Assembly (NCBI GenBank): GCA_031262335.1
Contig: JAISHX010000200.1
Coordinates: 1 to 10,209 of the forward strand
Length of the DNA stretch: 10,209 nucleotides
Direction: 5' to 3'
From: Clostridiales bacterium
GTDB taxonomy: Bacteria > Bacillota > Clostridia > Lachnospirales > WRAX01
Shown: positions 1 through 7,725 of the stretch, piece by piece
Numbering within the stretch: position 1 is the first letter of the stretch
Layout of the letters: each line of letters begins with the position of its first letter
Made by a program: the position numbers and the translations under genes
The notes under the pieces: model-generated
Told to the model about the DNA's origin: nothing
The model's input: the letters and a program-made list of their open reading frames with translations, nothing else
Database searches by the model: none

Positions 1-452
1 GCTGTTTCGTTGTACTTATCATGCGATATTGTTGATTTTCGGGATTGAATTTCTGTCACGGCACGTTGAGCAGTTTTCATATCATTTTCTGTAACTCCTT
101 TATTGTCGCTTAATTTAGAAATTATATCCGTTGCAAGCACTAAAATCTGTTCCAGTGAATCATACGCGGCTTTGCGAGGCTGATTTTCACTGTAAGTGTG
201 TATTTTATCCGATAATTCAGAAAAATTATATTGGCTGTTTAAATATTTTTTGGATAAAGAATCAAGAGTATAAGCTTTTTCTGCAACTACAGCAAAATCA
301 TTGCAAACGGAAACCCCGTCTGCCGACTCACCATTTTTATAAATATTAAGTGCTTCATAGCGTTCGGCGTTCAAACCTCTTGCGCCAAGCGGAAAAACTG
401 ATACAAAAACGCATACAAAAAGGATTATGAGTGCGAATCTTTTATTTTTCAT
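1..452 (-). CDS. Secreted LemA-like helical protein (3' end cut by window edge)
   Basis: The first 150 residues are present; the gene runs off the left edge. An N-terminal signal or anchor segment is visible (basic MKNKR, then a hydrophobic run to about residue 22, then PLGARG). The rest is polar, probably helical, with no recognisable catalytic motif. The spacing of helices and the ending SRKSTISHDKYNET resemble the region of LemA-family proteins where a conserved Y-N pair follows a long helix, so a LemA-like identity is inferred, not proven. LemA proteins are membrane-anchored helical proteins of poorly defined function. The ATG at 452 overlaps the TGA of the XpaC gene as ATGA, and a strong AAGGAGG site lies inside the end of that gene, so the two are translationally coupled. 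It could instead be an unrelated exported helical protein; the missing C-terminus would settle this. Confidence 0.55.
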   Translation of the reverse strand, partial: MKNKRFALIILFVCVFVSVFPLGARGLNAERYEALNIYKNGESADGVSVCNDFAVVAEKAYTLDSLSKKYLNSQYNFSELSDKIHTYSENQPRKAAYDSLEQILVLATDIISKLSDNKGVTENDMKTAQRAVTEIQSRKSTISHDKYNET

Positions 453-1066
453 AATTCCTCCTTGAGAACAGATTCCATTACTTTTATATCGGTAGAAATA
501 TCCAAAAACTTGTCAGAATATAATGCGTCAAGCTGTTTTTCAAAAGCTGTTACAATCATATTTATTGAGTTTCTTACTTTATTTTTAATTTCATTCACAT
601 TTCCGCCTGCCGATGAAATTTTGGAATTTGAAACTTCAGCATATGAGTTAAGCAACTTCAATGCCGTAGGAAAATAATAATCCATAAAAGTATCAAGCTT
701 GCGTGCCGTTTTTGGATTTTTAGAAACAAACGTAAAAATTTCACGCGCATTTGAAACAAGCGAATCAATGTTGCCGCTGATGTACGCATCGTCAATTTTA
801 TCATTATATTGTATAAGCGAATCAATAAATCCTTTTCCTTTTGTTATTATAATATCTGCTTCGGAAACTCCTGTTTTATTTATTTTAAATTTCACTTCTT
901 TAATGTCATGTTCGCACAAATATTTATCAAAGATAAAAAATACTAAAATTGATACAGCCGCACAAAAAATAAATCTTGCTAAGTTAAACGGAGGAAAAAT
1001 CACTCCGAATAAAAGCCATACGGCAGCAGCCGCATAAATTGCGTAAACCGAATTTAATTTTTTCAT
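449..1066 (-). CDS. xpaC: XpaC-family membrane protein (5-bromo-4-chloroindolyl phosphate hydrolysis family)
   Basis: A 205-residue protein with two adjacent hydrophobic segments near the N-terminus (about residues 7-25 and 30-47) and a charged, helical cytoplasmic part. The C-terminal half matches the XpaC/Halogen_Hydrol family from memory: the YYFPTALKLLNSYAEV block (130-144), the IVTAFEKQLDALYSDK block (171-186) and the acidic ending with LDISTDIKVMESVLK. XpaC was named for a Bacillus activity on a chromogenic phosphate; its real role is unclear, and relatives often sit beside TelA-type genes, which is not the case here. The ATG at 1066 was chosen over the longer TTG frame from 1135 because it has an AAAAGGA site and begins the expected MKKLN membrane segment. 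It lies 2 bases after the stop of the SpoIIM-like gene and overlaps the LemA-like gene by 4 bases. Confidence 0.85.
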   Translation of the reverse strand: MKKLNSVYAIYAAAAVWLLFGVIFPPFNLARFIFCAAVSILVFFIFDKYLCEHDIKEVKFKINKTGVSEADIIITKGKGFIDSLIQYNDKIDDAYISGNIDSLVSNAREIFTFVSKNPKTARKLDTFMDYYFPTALKLLNSYAEVSNSKISSAGGNVNEIKNKVRNSINMIVTAFEKQLDALYSDKFLDISTDIKVMESVLKEEL

Positions 1067-1068
1067 TA

Positions 1069-1557
1069 TTAAAGCACAATCCTTTTCAAAAGATAAGATT
1101 CGTAAAAAGCAACAGCTGCCGCACATATTATACAAACCAACAATGCGCGTATATAGCTACGAAATTTGCCGGAATAATCAAAACTTTCCCGTGATATAAA
1201 TATATACGCAGGAATAAGAATTAAGTTTTGTATTCCTGTTGTAAAAAATACACTTATTATATTTCCGCCTCCTGCTAAAATCAAAGCAACGCCTGCACCA
1301 ACGCTGAATCCCTTAAAAAACAAAAGAGGAACAGCCGCCAAAGCGGCATAAGGCAAAAAAGCAAAAAACCAGATAATAATCGGAATTTTTATATGCTTGA
1401 CAAACGATTCGACAAAATATACTCCTGATGAAAAATCAAAACTGACATTTTTATAACCCCGACAGCTCAATGAGCCGGCAAAAACTCCGGCAACACAGGC
1501 AATCGCACAAATTATTATAAAAATGTCAGTTTTTTTAAGTTTTTTAAGAGAACTCAT
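1069..1557 (-). CDS. SpoIIM-like membrane protein (stage II sporulation protein M family)
   Basis: A 162-residue polytopic protein with hydrophobic segments at about 12-30, 57-82, 84-104, 108-122 and 137-155. The middle resembles Bacillus SpoIIM: a long hydrophobic stretch ending in LLFFKGFSVG (79-87), then a second segment with IQNLILIPAYIFIS (109-122), matching the family pattern of FxKG-xxVG and QNL-x-x-P-x-YIF. In Bacillus, SpoIIM works with SpoIID and SpoIIP in peptidoglycan remodelling during engulfment; wider family members occur outside sporulation, so the role here is not certain. It is shorter than the roughly 215-residue Bacillus protein. The ATG at 1557 was preferred to an in-frame TTG at 1590, which has no ribosome site; the ATG is preceded by a G-rich GGGGGCGGG four bases away. 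The next gene starts 2 bases after its stop, implying coupling. Confidence 0.72.
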   Translation of the reverse strand: MSSLKKLKKTDIFIIICAIACVAGVFAGSLSCRGYKNVSFDFSSGVYFVESFVKHIKIPIIIWFFAFLPYAALAAVPLLFFKGFSVGAGVALILAGGGNIISVFFTTGIQNLILIPAYIFISRESFDYSGKFRSYIRALLVCIICAAAVAFYESYLLKRIVL

Positions 1558-1575
1558 TTTTCCCGCCCCCACATT

Positions 1576-1581
1576 ATTATA
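1576..1581 (-). promoter_or_regulatory. Possible -10 box before the SpoIIM-like gene
   Basis: In leftward sense the gap after the acyl-CoA synthetase contains a perfect TATAAT about 18 bases before the ATG at 1557. No good -35 box lies 16-18 bases upstream (TAATTT at the best spacing), so it is weak evidence for a separate promoter serving the three-gene membrane-protein block. Confidence 0.25.
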
Positions 1582-1618
1582 TGCGGACAAGCAGAAAGAA
1601 ATTACTCATCAGTTTATT

Positions 1619-3304
1619 TTACGAATTTTGGTCTGTTTCTCTTATTTCAGCACGACGAATTTTTCCGCTTGTAGTTTTTGGCAAATCATGTACAAATTCT
1701 ACCACGCGCGGATATTTATAAGGAGCGGTATTTTTTTTCACATAATTTTGTAATTCTTTTACTAATTCGTTGCTCGGCTCAAAACCTTTTGCAAGAACAA
1801 TCGTTGCTTTTACACTAAACCCTCTAAGCGCGTCCGGAACACCTGTAACCGCCGCTTCCATAACTGCCGGATGTTCAAGCAGAACACTCTCAACCTCAAA
1901 AGGACCGATTCTGTAACCGGAAGATTTTATTATATCGTCATTTCTGCCAACATACCATAAGTATCCGCGCTCATCGCGGTAAACAATGTCGCCGGTATGA
2001 TAAAGTCCTTGGTTGAAAGCACGCTGATTTTCCTGTTCATTCTCGGCATAACCTATAAAAAGTCCTGTCGGACGACTACCGCCGCGAATGGCTTTTATGC
2101 AAATTTCACCGGAAATACCGGCAGGTACTTCTTCGCCGTTTTCGTCGGCAACAACAATATCATATCCCGGCATCGGCAAGCCCATTGCTCCCGGATTCGG
2201 CTCCGAAAAAGGATAAAGTACGCCGCAACAAACTGTTGTTTCTGTTTGACCAAAGCCTTCGTATATACTAACTCCGACTAATTCTTTCCATTTTATAAAA
2301 ACATCGGGGTTTAATGCCTCTCCTGCTGTTGTGCAGTGTTTCAGCGACGACAAATCATATGATGCAACATCTTCGTTAAGAATAAATCTATACATTGTAG
2401 GAGGAGCGCAAAACGTAGTAATTTTATATTTTTCAAGTAATTTCAGAATATTCTTCGCATCAAACTTATCAAAATCATAAACAAATATTGCCGATTCGCC
2501 GAGCCATTGTCCGTATATTTTCCCCCACAGCGACTTTGCCCAACCCGTATCAGAAATTGTAAAATGCAGTCCGCCGCGTTCAACTCTATGCCAGAAAACT
2601 CCGGTTGTAAGATGTCCGAGCGGATAAGTATAATCGTGCGTAATCATTTTCGGATAGCCTGTTGTTCCGGAAGAAAACAACAGTAGAGAAATTTCCGTTG
2701 CTTTTGTGTCAACTCTTTCAAAATCTTCAGAAGCGGATTCTATACCTTCCTCGAACAATTGCCACCCTTTCGACGAACGTTCTTCCCAATTTTCGGATTT
2801 GGTAGTTAATTTTATTTTTACTGTGTTACATTCATCTTCCGCCTCGTCAAATCTTTCAGCGCAATCAAGGTCGCCTGTTATTATCACGGCTTTTATTTTT
2901 GCAGCATTACAGCGGTATGAATAATCTTTTTTCATTAAAAGATGCGTTGCTTGGACACATATTGCTCCAAGTTTGTGCAACGCAAGAATTGTGTGCCAAA
3001 AAAGATAGCTTCTTCTTAAAACTACTAAAACTCTGTCGCCTTTTTGAATCCCTAATGATTTCAAATAATTCGCGGTCTTATTTGAATATTTTGACATTTC
3101 AGAAAAAGTAAACTTTTTTTCAGAGAAATCATTACCTACCCAAACAAGAGCAAGTTCATTGGGACGTTCGCGTCCAAGGCAGTCTATTACATCATACGCA
3201 AAATTGAAGTTATCAGGATACGAAACTTTATAATTGCTTTTGATGTCATTATAAGAAGAAAATTCATCTCTGTTTTTGCCTATATATTTTTCATAAATCA
3301 CCAT
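1619..3304 (-). CDS. AMP-forming acyl-CoA synthetase (acetyl/medium-chain type, ANL superfamily)
   Basis: A 561-residue enzyme of the adenylate-forming superfamily, expected to activate a carboxylic acid with ATP to an acyl-adenylate and pass it to coenzyme A. Hallmarks seen: P-loop LFSSGTTGYPK (209-219), the YEGFGQTET adenylate motif (348-356), TGDIVYRDERGYLWYVGR (437-454) with the hinge region, and the C-terminal PKTTSGKIRR whose Lys548 is the expected adenylation lysine. The length and the SDTGWAKSLWG segment (251-261) resemble the acetyl-CoA or medium-chain acyl-CoA synthetase group rather than long-chain ligases; the substrate cannot be read from the sequence. An AAAGGAG site lies 8 bases before the ATG. 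The start is 40 bases after the XRE-cupin regulator, a pairing that suggests the regulator senses an acid or acyl-CoA handled here. All key residues appear intact. Confidence 0.95.
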   Translation of the reverse strand: MVIYEKYIGKNRDEFSSYNDIKSNYKVSYPDNFNFAYDVIDCLGRERPNELALVWVGNDFSEKKFTFSEMSKYSNKTANYLKSLGIQKGDRVLVVLRRSYLFWHTILALHKLGAICVQATHLLMKKDYSYRCNAAKIKAVIITGDLDCAERFDEAEDECNTVKIKLTTKSENWEERSSKGWQLFEEGIESASEDFERVDTKATEISLLLFSSGTTGYPKMITHDYTYPLGHLTTGVFWHRVERGGLHFTISDTGWAKSLWGKIYGQWLGESAIFVYDFDKFDAKNILKLLEKYKITTFCAPPTMYRFILNEDVASYDLSSLKHCTTAGEALNPDVFIKWKELVGVSIYEGFGQTETTVCCGVLYPFSEPNPGAMGLPMPGYDIVVADENGEEVPAGISGEICIKAIRGGSRPTGLFIGYAENEQENQRAFNQGLYHTGDIVYRDERGYLWYVGRNDDIIKSSGYRIGPFEVESVLLEHPAVMEAAVTGVPDALRGFSVKATIVLAKGFEPSNELVKELQNYVKKNTAPYKYPRVVEFVHDLPKTTSGKIRRAEIRETDQNS

Positions 3305-3344
3305 AAGTGCTTCTCCTTTTCCGAATAGTGCTTTGCCGCGAAAT

Positions 3345-3890
3345 TTAAATTACAACCGCAATAAATTGTACACTTCCGCCGACTGCTTCCATTGCGTGAG
3401 GAATTGAAGAATTAAAGTATATGCTGTCACCGGGATTCATTTCATAAACCGAGTCGCCAAGGTACAATAACATATTTCCGTTTAATATATAATTAAATTC
3501 CTGCCCTTCGTGTGAATGTAAAACCGGTTTTTCGTTCTTTGGTTCTACTGTCACAATAAAAGGTTCTGCTTTCTTATGTGCGAAAGTAAAAGCAAGGTGT
3601 TTATAATCATACGCCGTACGCCTTGCGACATCGTAACCATGCCCTGATTTAACAAAAGAGCATGTCGAAAGTTTTGGACTTTCACCGCTGATAATGTCCA
3701 GAACATCAACACCTAAAAAAACAGCCGCCTCATGCAAAAAACTGAACGAAAAATCGCGTTCTCCGTTTTCATGAGCTATATATTCTTCAAGCGGCATTTT
3801 GAGTTTTTTCGCCATTTCTTCAACAGTAAGCTCCTCGCTATCCCTGAGTGCGGCAAGTCGCATACCCATTTCTTTTAACTGCTTAGTCAT
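3345..3890 (-). CDS. XRE-family regulator with C-terminal cupin domain
   Basis: A 181-residue two-domain protein. Residues about 8-65 form an XRE-type helix-turn-helix (MRLAALRDSEELTVEEMAKK, then LEEYIAHENGERDFSFSFLH), expected to bind DNA. Residues about 95-180 are a cupin-2 barrel: motif 1 HSHEGQEFNYILNG (125-138) with candidate metal ligands His125, His127 and Glu131, and motif 2 PGDSIYFNSSIPH (153-165) ending in His165. Cupins of this kind bind a small ligand and alter DNA binding. The gene begins 24 bases after the purH stop with an AAAGGAG site 8 bases before the ATG, and ends 40 bases before the acyl-CoA synthetase, so local control of the ligase is the simplest inference. No clear operator palindrome was found in the short flanking gaps. 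Confidence 0.95.
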   Translation of the reverse strand: MTKQLKEMGMRLAALRDSEELTVEEMAKKLKMPLEEYIAHENGERDFSFSFLHEAAVFLGVDVLDIISGESPKLSTCSFVKSGHGYDVARRTAYDYKHLAFTFAHKKAEPFIVTVEPKNEKPVLHSHEGQEFNYILNGNMLLYLGDSVYEMNPGDSIYFNSSIPHAMEAVGGSVQFIAVVI

Positions 3891-3914
3891 AAAAAAGGCT
3901 CCTTTGCTACATTA

Positions 3915-5474
3915 TTAGTGCCTGAAATGCCTCATATCCGTAAACACCATTGAAATATTATGCTTATCACACGCTTCAATGGACTCTTTATCCCGAATTG
4001 AGCCGCCCGGCTGAATTATTGCTGTAATACCGGTGGCGGCGGCAGCTTCAACACAATCCGCAAACGGAAAAAATGCGTCTGACGCAAGTGCGGCACCTTC
4101 TAAAATATGTTCGCCCAATGCTTCGGCGGCATGTTCAATTGCTTGTTTTGCCGCCCAAATTCTGTTGACTTGTCCGGAGCCGATTCCTAACGATTGTCCG
4201 TTTTTCGCTATTGCGATTCCGTTTGATTTTGCGTATTTAACTATTTTCCATGCAAAAAGCAAGTCAAGCTTTTCATTGTCAGACGGTGCGCGTTTTGTTA
4301 CAACACGGAAAGCACTTTCAGGAAGAAGAGTGTTGTCGATATTTTGAACTAACAAGCCGCCGGACACTTTTTTGAAATCAAGGCACGAATCAGGTTGCTT
4401 TACACTTATTCCGTCAAGTGTTAAAAGCCGCAAATCTTTCTTTTTGGATAAAATTCCGATTGCTTCTTCCGAGAAGGACGGTGCAAGAATAACCTCCAAA
4501 AATATTTTACTCATTAACTTTGCTGTTGCGGTGTCCACCTCACGATTGCAGACAATTATTCCGCCAAATACAGAAACTTTATCCGCTTCATAAGCTTTTG
4601 CAAAAGCTTCGGAAATAGTTTCTGCTTCGGCAACGCCGCAAGGATTTTGGTGCTTAACTGCCACAACAGCCGGTTTTGAAAATTCGCGGCACAGTTCAAG
4701 TGCACCGTTAGTATCGTTTATGTTGTTAAATGAAAGCTCTTTGCCGTGAATTTGCTTTATGTTTGCAACAGCCCCGACATGTGCCATACTTTCTTTATAG
4801 AATGAGGCGGCTTGATGCGGATTTTCCCCGTAACGGAGTGGCAAAGCTTTTTCATAAGTTACAGTAAAAGTGTCGCCAAGTTTGGAAATACCCGCCTCTT
4901 TTGAGAGGTAGTCTGCAATAAGCGCGTCATATGCCGCAGTATGTGCAAAAACTTTAGCTGCGAGACGCAACCTTAATTCAGGAGTAGTTTTGCGGTAACC
5001 CTGAAGTTCCGTCAAAACATCGGCATAATCGTCAGGGTCTATTATTACAGTTACATCATTATGATTTTTTGCGGCGGCACGCAACATAGACGGTCCGCCT
5101 ATATCAATATTTTCAATCGCATCTTCAAATTTAACATCAGGCTTTTGAATCGTTTGCTTAAACGGATACAAATTGCATACAACAATGTCAATCGGAGATA
5201 TTCCGTATTCGGTGATTTTCTCCATATGAACAGTATTATCACGCACGGCAAGAATGCCCGCGTGAATCTTTGGGTGCAATGTTTTGACTCTGCCGTCAAG
5301 CATTTCAGGGAATCCTGTAACATCAGTAACATTTTTTACCTTTATGCCTGCTTCACGCAAAGCAACATAAGTCCCGCCTGTTGAAATTATACCGAACCCT
5401 AAACTAATTAACTCTTTTGCAAAATCCACTACTCCTGTTTTGTCCGAAACGCTAATCAGCGCATACCTTTTCAT
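3915..5474 (-). CDS. purH: Bifunctional AICAR formyltransferase / IMP cyclohydrolase PurH
   Basis: A 519-residue cytosolic enzyme performing the last two steps of de novo purine synthesis: formylation of AICAR with 10-formyl-tetrahydrofolate, then ring closure to IMP. The N-terminal cyclohydrolase (MGS-like) domain covers about 1-195, with ISVSDKTG (7-14), STGGT (31-35) and the loop GRVKTLHPKIHAG (61-73). The transformylase domain follows, with RYGENPHQ (214-221), the catalytic KH pair in AVKHQNPCG (272-280) and the ending SDAFFPFADCVEAA...QPGGSIRD. Length is typical and no key residue is missing. An AAAGGAG site precedes the ATG. It starts 19 bases after the DUF368 gene and 24 bases before the regulator gene. 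No other purine gene is in the window, so it is detached from a classical pur operon as far as can be seen, and there is no room for a purine riboswitch in the gap before it. Confidence 0.98.
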   Translation of the reverse strand: MKRYALISVSDKTGVVDFAKELISLGFGIISTGGTYVALREAGIKVKNVTDVTGFPEMLDGRVKTLHPKIHAGILAVRDNTVHMEKITEYGISPIDIVVCNLYPFKQTIQKPDVKFEDAIENIDIGGPSMLRAAAKNHNDVTVIIDPDDYADVLTELQGYRKTTPELRLRLAAKVFAHTAAYDALIADYLSKEAGISKLGDTFTVTYEKALPLRYGENPHQAASFYKESMAHVGAVANIKQIHGKELSFNNINDTNGALELCREFSKPAVVAVKHQNPCGVAEAETISEAFAKAYEADKVSVFGGIIVCNREVDTATAKLMSKIFLEVILAPSFSEEAIGILSKKKDLRLLTLDGISVKQPDSCLDFKKVSGGLLVQNIDNTLLPESAFRVVTKRAPSDNEKLDLLFAWKIVKYAKSNGIAIAKNGQSLGIGSGQVNRIWAAKQAIEHAAEALGEHILEGAALASDAFFPFADCVEAAAATGITAIIQPGGSIRDKESIEACDKHNISMVFTDMRHFRH

Positions 5475-5493
5475 TTAATAAACTCCTTTTTGT

Positions 5494-6375
5494 CTATTTG
5501 TCGAGAAAAACTGTGCAAAAAAATCCTACCGCCGCAAAAATTACAGCCGTTATAATCGGAATAGGTGCAAATTCCAAATACGGCAAAACATGTCCCGTAA
5601 GCAGGGCAAAAAAGGCACCGCTCATTAGTCCGAAAACTGCATAATACAGCAGTCTTTCCTTATTTTCAATAAGCCAGCCTATTGGTTTTGTCACAAGTAC
5701 AAAAGCGCAAAGCCCCCCCGCCAAAAACGGCAAACAAACCAAAATTGACGGCAACATTGCGAAAGCGTCTGCGATATTTCCTTTTGCCGCCAACGCAAGA
5801 ATATCTCCGACAGACGAAACAGAATTATATACTGAACCATACTGTCCCGTAAGCATAAGCATAACCGCGCCGGAAACCCCCGGGAAAGCCATCATTCCGC
5901 ATGAAAACGCACCCGAAAGTAGCAAAATTACAACATCGGCGACGCTGTTGATTTTTTCTATCGCAACATATGTTTCGGCACTTTCGTCAGCTCCGAAATA
6001 TGTCATCAGTACAATAAATGCAAATGCCGCGGCAGATACTAATAAGTACAGCGGTGAAATCTTTTTCATTTTTTTTGCGACCATCGGAATCCCGCCAAGT
6101 ACAAGTCCGATAAAAAATGAATACGATTGAGATGGGAATTTTTCACACGCAATTAAAATAAGTTTCGCAGAGGCAAGTATCCCGATTAAGCAACCTATTC
6201 CAACCGGAATAAGAAATAAAACGGACTTTTTGAACTCTTTTCCGAAGTTTGAAATAGCACGGATTATTTTCTCATACAACCCGACAGCAACAGCGAACAT
6301 ACTTCCGCTAAGTCCGGGGGCGATAAGAGCTATCCCTATAAAAAATCCTTTGACTATATTGATTAAAGAAGCCAT
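5494..6375 (-). CDS. DUF368 polytopic membrane protein (PopT-type undecaprenyl-phosphate translocase family)
   Basis: A 293-residue, almost wholly hydrophobic protein with about eight or more membrane segments. Two internal copies of the family signature mark an inverted-repeat fold: APGLSGSMFAVAVGLYEK (19-36) and FPGVSGAVMLMLTGQYGS (164-181). These are the hallmark PGxSG motifs of the DUF368 family. Published work on PopT in other bacteria implicates this family in returning undecaprenyl phosphate, the lipid carrier for wall polymers, across the cytoplasmic membrane; transfer of that role to this protein is by family only. The ATG at 6375 has an AGAAAGG site 7-8 bases upstream, and the gene starts 19 bases after the aminopeptidase stop and ends 19 bases before purH, so it is co-transcribed with them. 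No frameshift or missing segment is visible. Confidence 0.93.
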   Translation of the reverse strand: MASLINIVKGFFIGIALIAPGLSGSMFAVAVGLYEKIIRAISNFGKEFKKSVLFLIPVGIGCLIGILASAKLILIACEKFPSQSYSFFIGLVLGGIPMVAKKMKKISPLYLLVSAAAFAFIVLMTYFGADESAETYVAIEKINSVADVVILLLSGAFSCGMMAFPGVSGAVMLMLTGQYGSVYNSVSSVGDILALAAKGNIADAFAMLPSILVCLPFLAGGLCAFVLVTKPIGWLIENKERLLYYAVFGLMSGAFFALLTGHVLPYLEFAPIPIITAVIFAAVGFFCTVFLDK

Positions 6376-6394
6376 CGTTCACCTTTCTATCTAA

Positions 6395-7654
6395 TTATAA
6401 ATAAAACGCAGAAAAAGCTTTAAGCGTATTCTCAATATCTGATACGGCGGCGAGTTCGCGTACTGAGTGCATTGAAAACATTGGTATTCCGGCATCAACA
6501 GCTTTTATGCCTGTTGCGGCAGTAATTATCGGTCCGATTGTACAGCCGACCGGATTATCCGACCGCTCCGCGTAATACTGATAAGGTACGCCTGCTTTCT
6601 CGCACGCACGTTTCAGTATTGCCGCCGAAGTTGCTGTTGTTGCGTAATTCATTCTTGCGGAACACTTTATTGCAAGTCCTCCGCCAAGACGAATTTGTGA
6701 TACGCCGTCTGTTTTTTCGGAATAATTTGGGTGCGCGGCATGCGCGGCGTCAGCCGAAATAAGTACAGAGTTTGCAAGAGATATAAACAAATGTTCTTCT
6801 GTTTTACCTGTTGCAATAAAAATTCTTTTAAGAACTGTTTTAAGGAAGTCTGACTGTGCACCCGAATATGACAAACTTCCTATTTCTTCATTGTCAAACG
6901 CGCAAAAAAGAGCATTTTTAGTACCGCCGAACGATTTTCTTTCAACAAGCGCGTTAAGTGCGGCAAAAGTAAGCGCAAGGTTATCAATCCTTGCCGATGA
7001 AATAAACTCGTTATTGATTCCGCACAAACCGCCTTTTTGGGCATCATAAAGAAAGAGATCAAACGCGTCGACTTCGTTAGCTTTTCTGCCCAAGTCTTTG
7101 CAAACAATGTCAAGAATAAAATTTTTATCCGGTTCTTTTCCGTCACTAAGCGCGGCAAGCGGAAGAAGGTCTTTTTGGGCATTGTATTTGTAGCCGTCAT
7201 TTACGGCTTTGTTCAGGTGAATAGCTATATTCGGAATAATAAAAAGCGGTTTTTTTAAGTTTACAAGACTTTCCGTACCATCTGCAAAGACAATTCGTCC
7301 GGCAATTGAAAGCGGTCTGTCAAACCATGTAGACATAATAGTCTTGGCATAAGGTTGTGTGTTTAAAGTAATGCAACCTTCTTTTTGCGGTAAAATGTGC
7401 ATCGGTTTAAGTTTAAAGCACGGAGAATCTGTATGTGTGCCTATGGAGCGGAATCCGCCGTCATTTTCGTATATAAACGCTATTATTGATGAGTTGTTTC
7501 TTACAACGTAGTAACTGCCGGACTGTTTTATGCTCCATTTTTCTTTTTCGTCAAGTTCGCAAAATCCGGATTCGTCCAAAATGTTCTTTATATTTTTCAC
7601 GGCATGAAAAGCCGTTGGGCTTTCATTGATAAAATCAAGTATTTTCTGAATCAT
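6395..7654 (-). CDS. M18-family metallo-aminopeptidase
   Basis: A 419-residue cytosolic zinc aminopeptidase of the M18 family (bacterial ApeB-like, eukaryotic aspartyl aminopeptidase), trimming N-terminal residues from peptides. Expected di-metal site residues are all present: His74 in IGTHTDSP (71-78), Asp224 in RIDN, Glu256 and Glu257 in FDNEEIGS, Asp302 in SADAAHAAHPN (300-310), and His396 in MHSVRE. The RSDNPVGCTIGP block (364-375) is also characteristic. Length is close to the family norm. The ATG at 7654 follows an AGGAGA site. Its start lies only 23 bases beyond a 12-bp hairpin that separates it from the HPr gene, leaving no room for a promoter between the two; transcription must read through the hairpin or begin further upstream. 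Substrate preference cannot be told from sequence. Confidence 0.96.
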   Translation of the reverse strand: MIQKILDFINESPTAFHAVKNIKNILDESGFCELDEKEKWSIKQSGSYYVVRNNSSIIAFIYENDGGFRSIGTHTDSPCFKLKPMHILPQKEGCITLNTQPYAKTIMSTWFDRPLSIAGRIVFADGTESLVNLKKPLFIIPNIAIHLNKAVNDGYKYNAQKDLLPLAALSDGKEPDKNFILDIVCKDLGRKANEVDAFDLFLYDAQKGGLCGINNEFISSARIDNLALTFAALNALVERKSFGGTKNALFCAFDNEEIGSLSYSGAQSDFLKTVLKRIFIATGKTEEHLFISLANSVLISADAAHAAHPNYSEKTDGVSQIRLGGGLAIKCSARMNYATTATSAAILKRACEKAGVPYQYYAERSDNPVGCTIGPIITAATGIKAVDAGIPMFSMHSVRELAAVSDIENTLKAFSAFYL

Positions 7655-7677
7655 TGGATTCTATCTCCTATCCAAGT

Positions 7678-7712
7678 AAAAGACCTTTCAGTATTATGCC
7701 GAAAGGTCTTTT
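7678..7712 (-). terminator. 12-bp hairpin after the HPr gene (terminator or read-through attenuator)
   Basis: Perfect arms AAAAGACCTTTC (7678-7689) and GAAAGGTCTTTT (7701-7712) enclose an 11-base loop. In leftward RNA the stem ends in a UUUU run and begins 13 bases after the HPr stop, so it fits an intrinsic terminator, although the U-tract is short and partly used in the stem. The stem is symmetric and could act both ways. The aminopeptidase start lies 23 bases further on, so complete termination would leave that gene without a promoter. Confidence 0.75.
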
Positions 7713-7725
7713 GTTTTGGCGATAG

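Noticed and set aside
462..1037. Plus-strand open frames opposite the XpaC-family gene
   Set aside because: Antisense shadows in AT-rich DNA without ribosome sites; the minus-strand frame has family motifs and coupling to neighbours.
1067..1135. Extended N-terminus for the XpaC-family protein
   Set aside because: It begins at a TTG without a ribosome site, overlaps the SpoIIM-like gene, and adds a Cys-rich non-family leader.
4033..5384. Open frames overlapping purH in other frames on both strands
   Set aside because: They are shadows of a complete, motif-bearing purH; no ribosome sites or family features.
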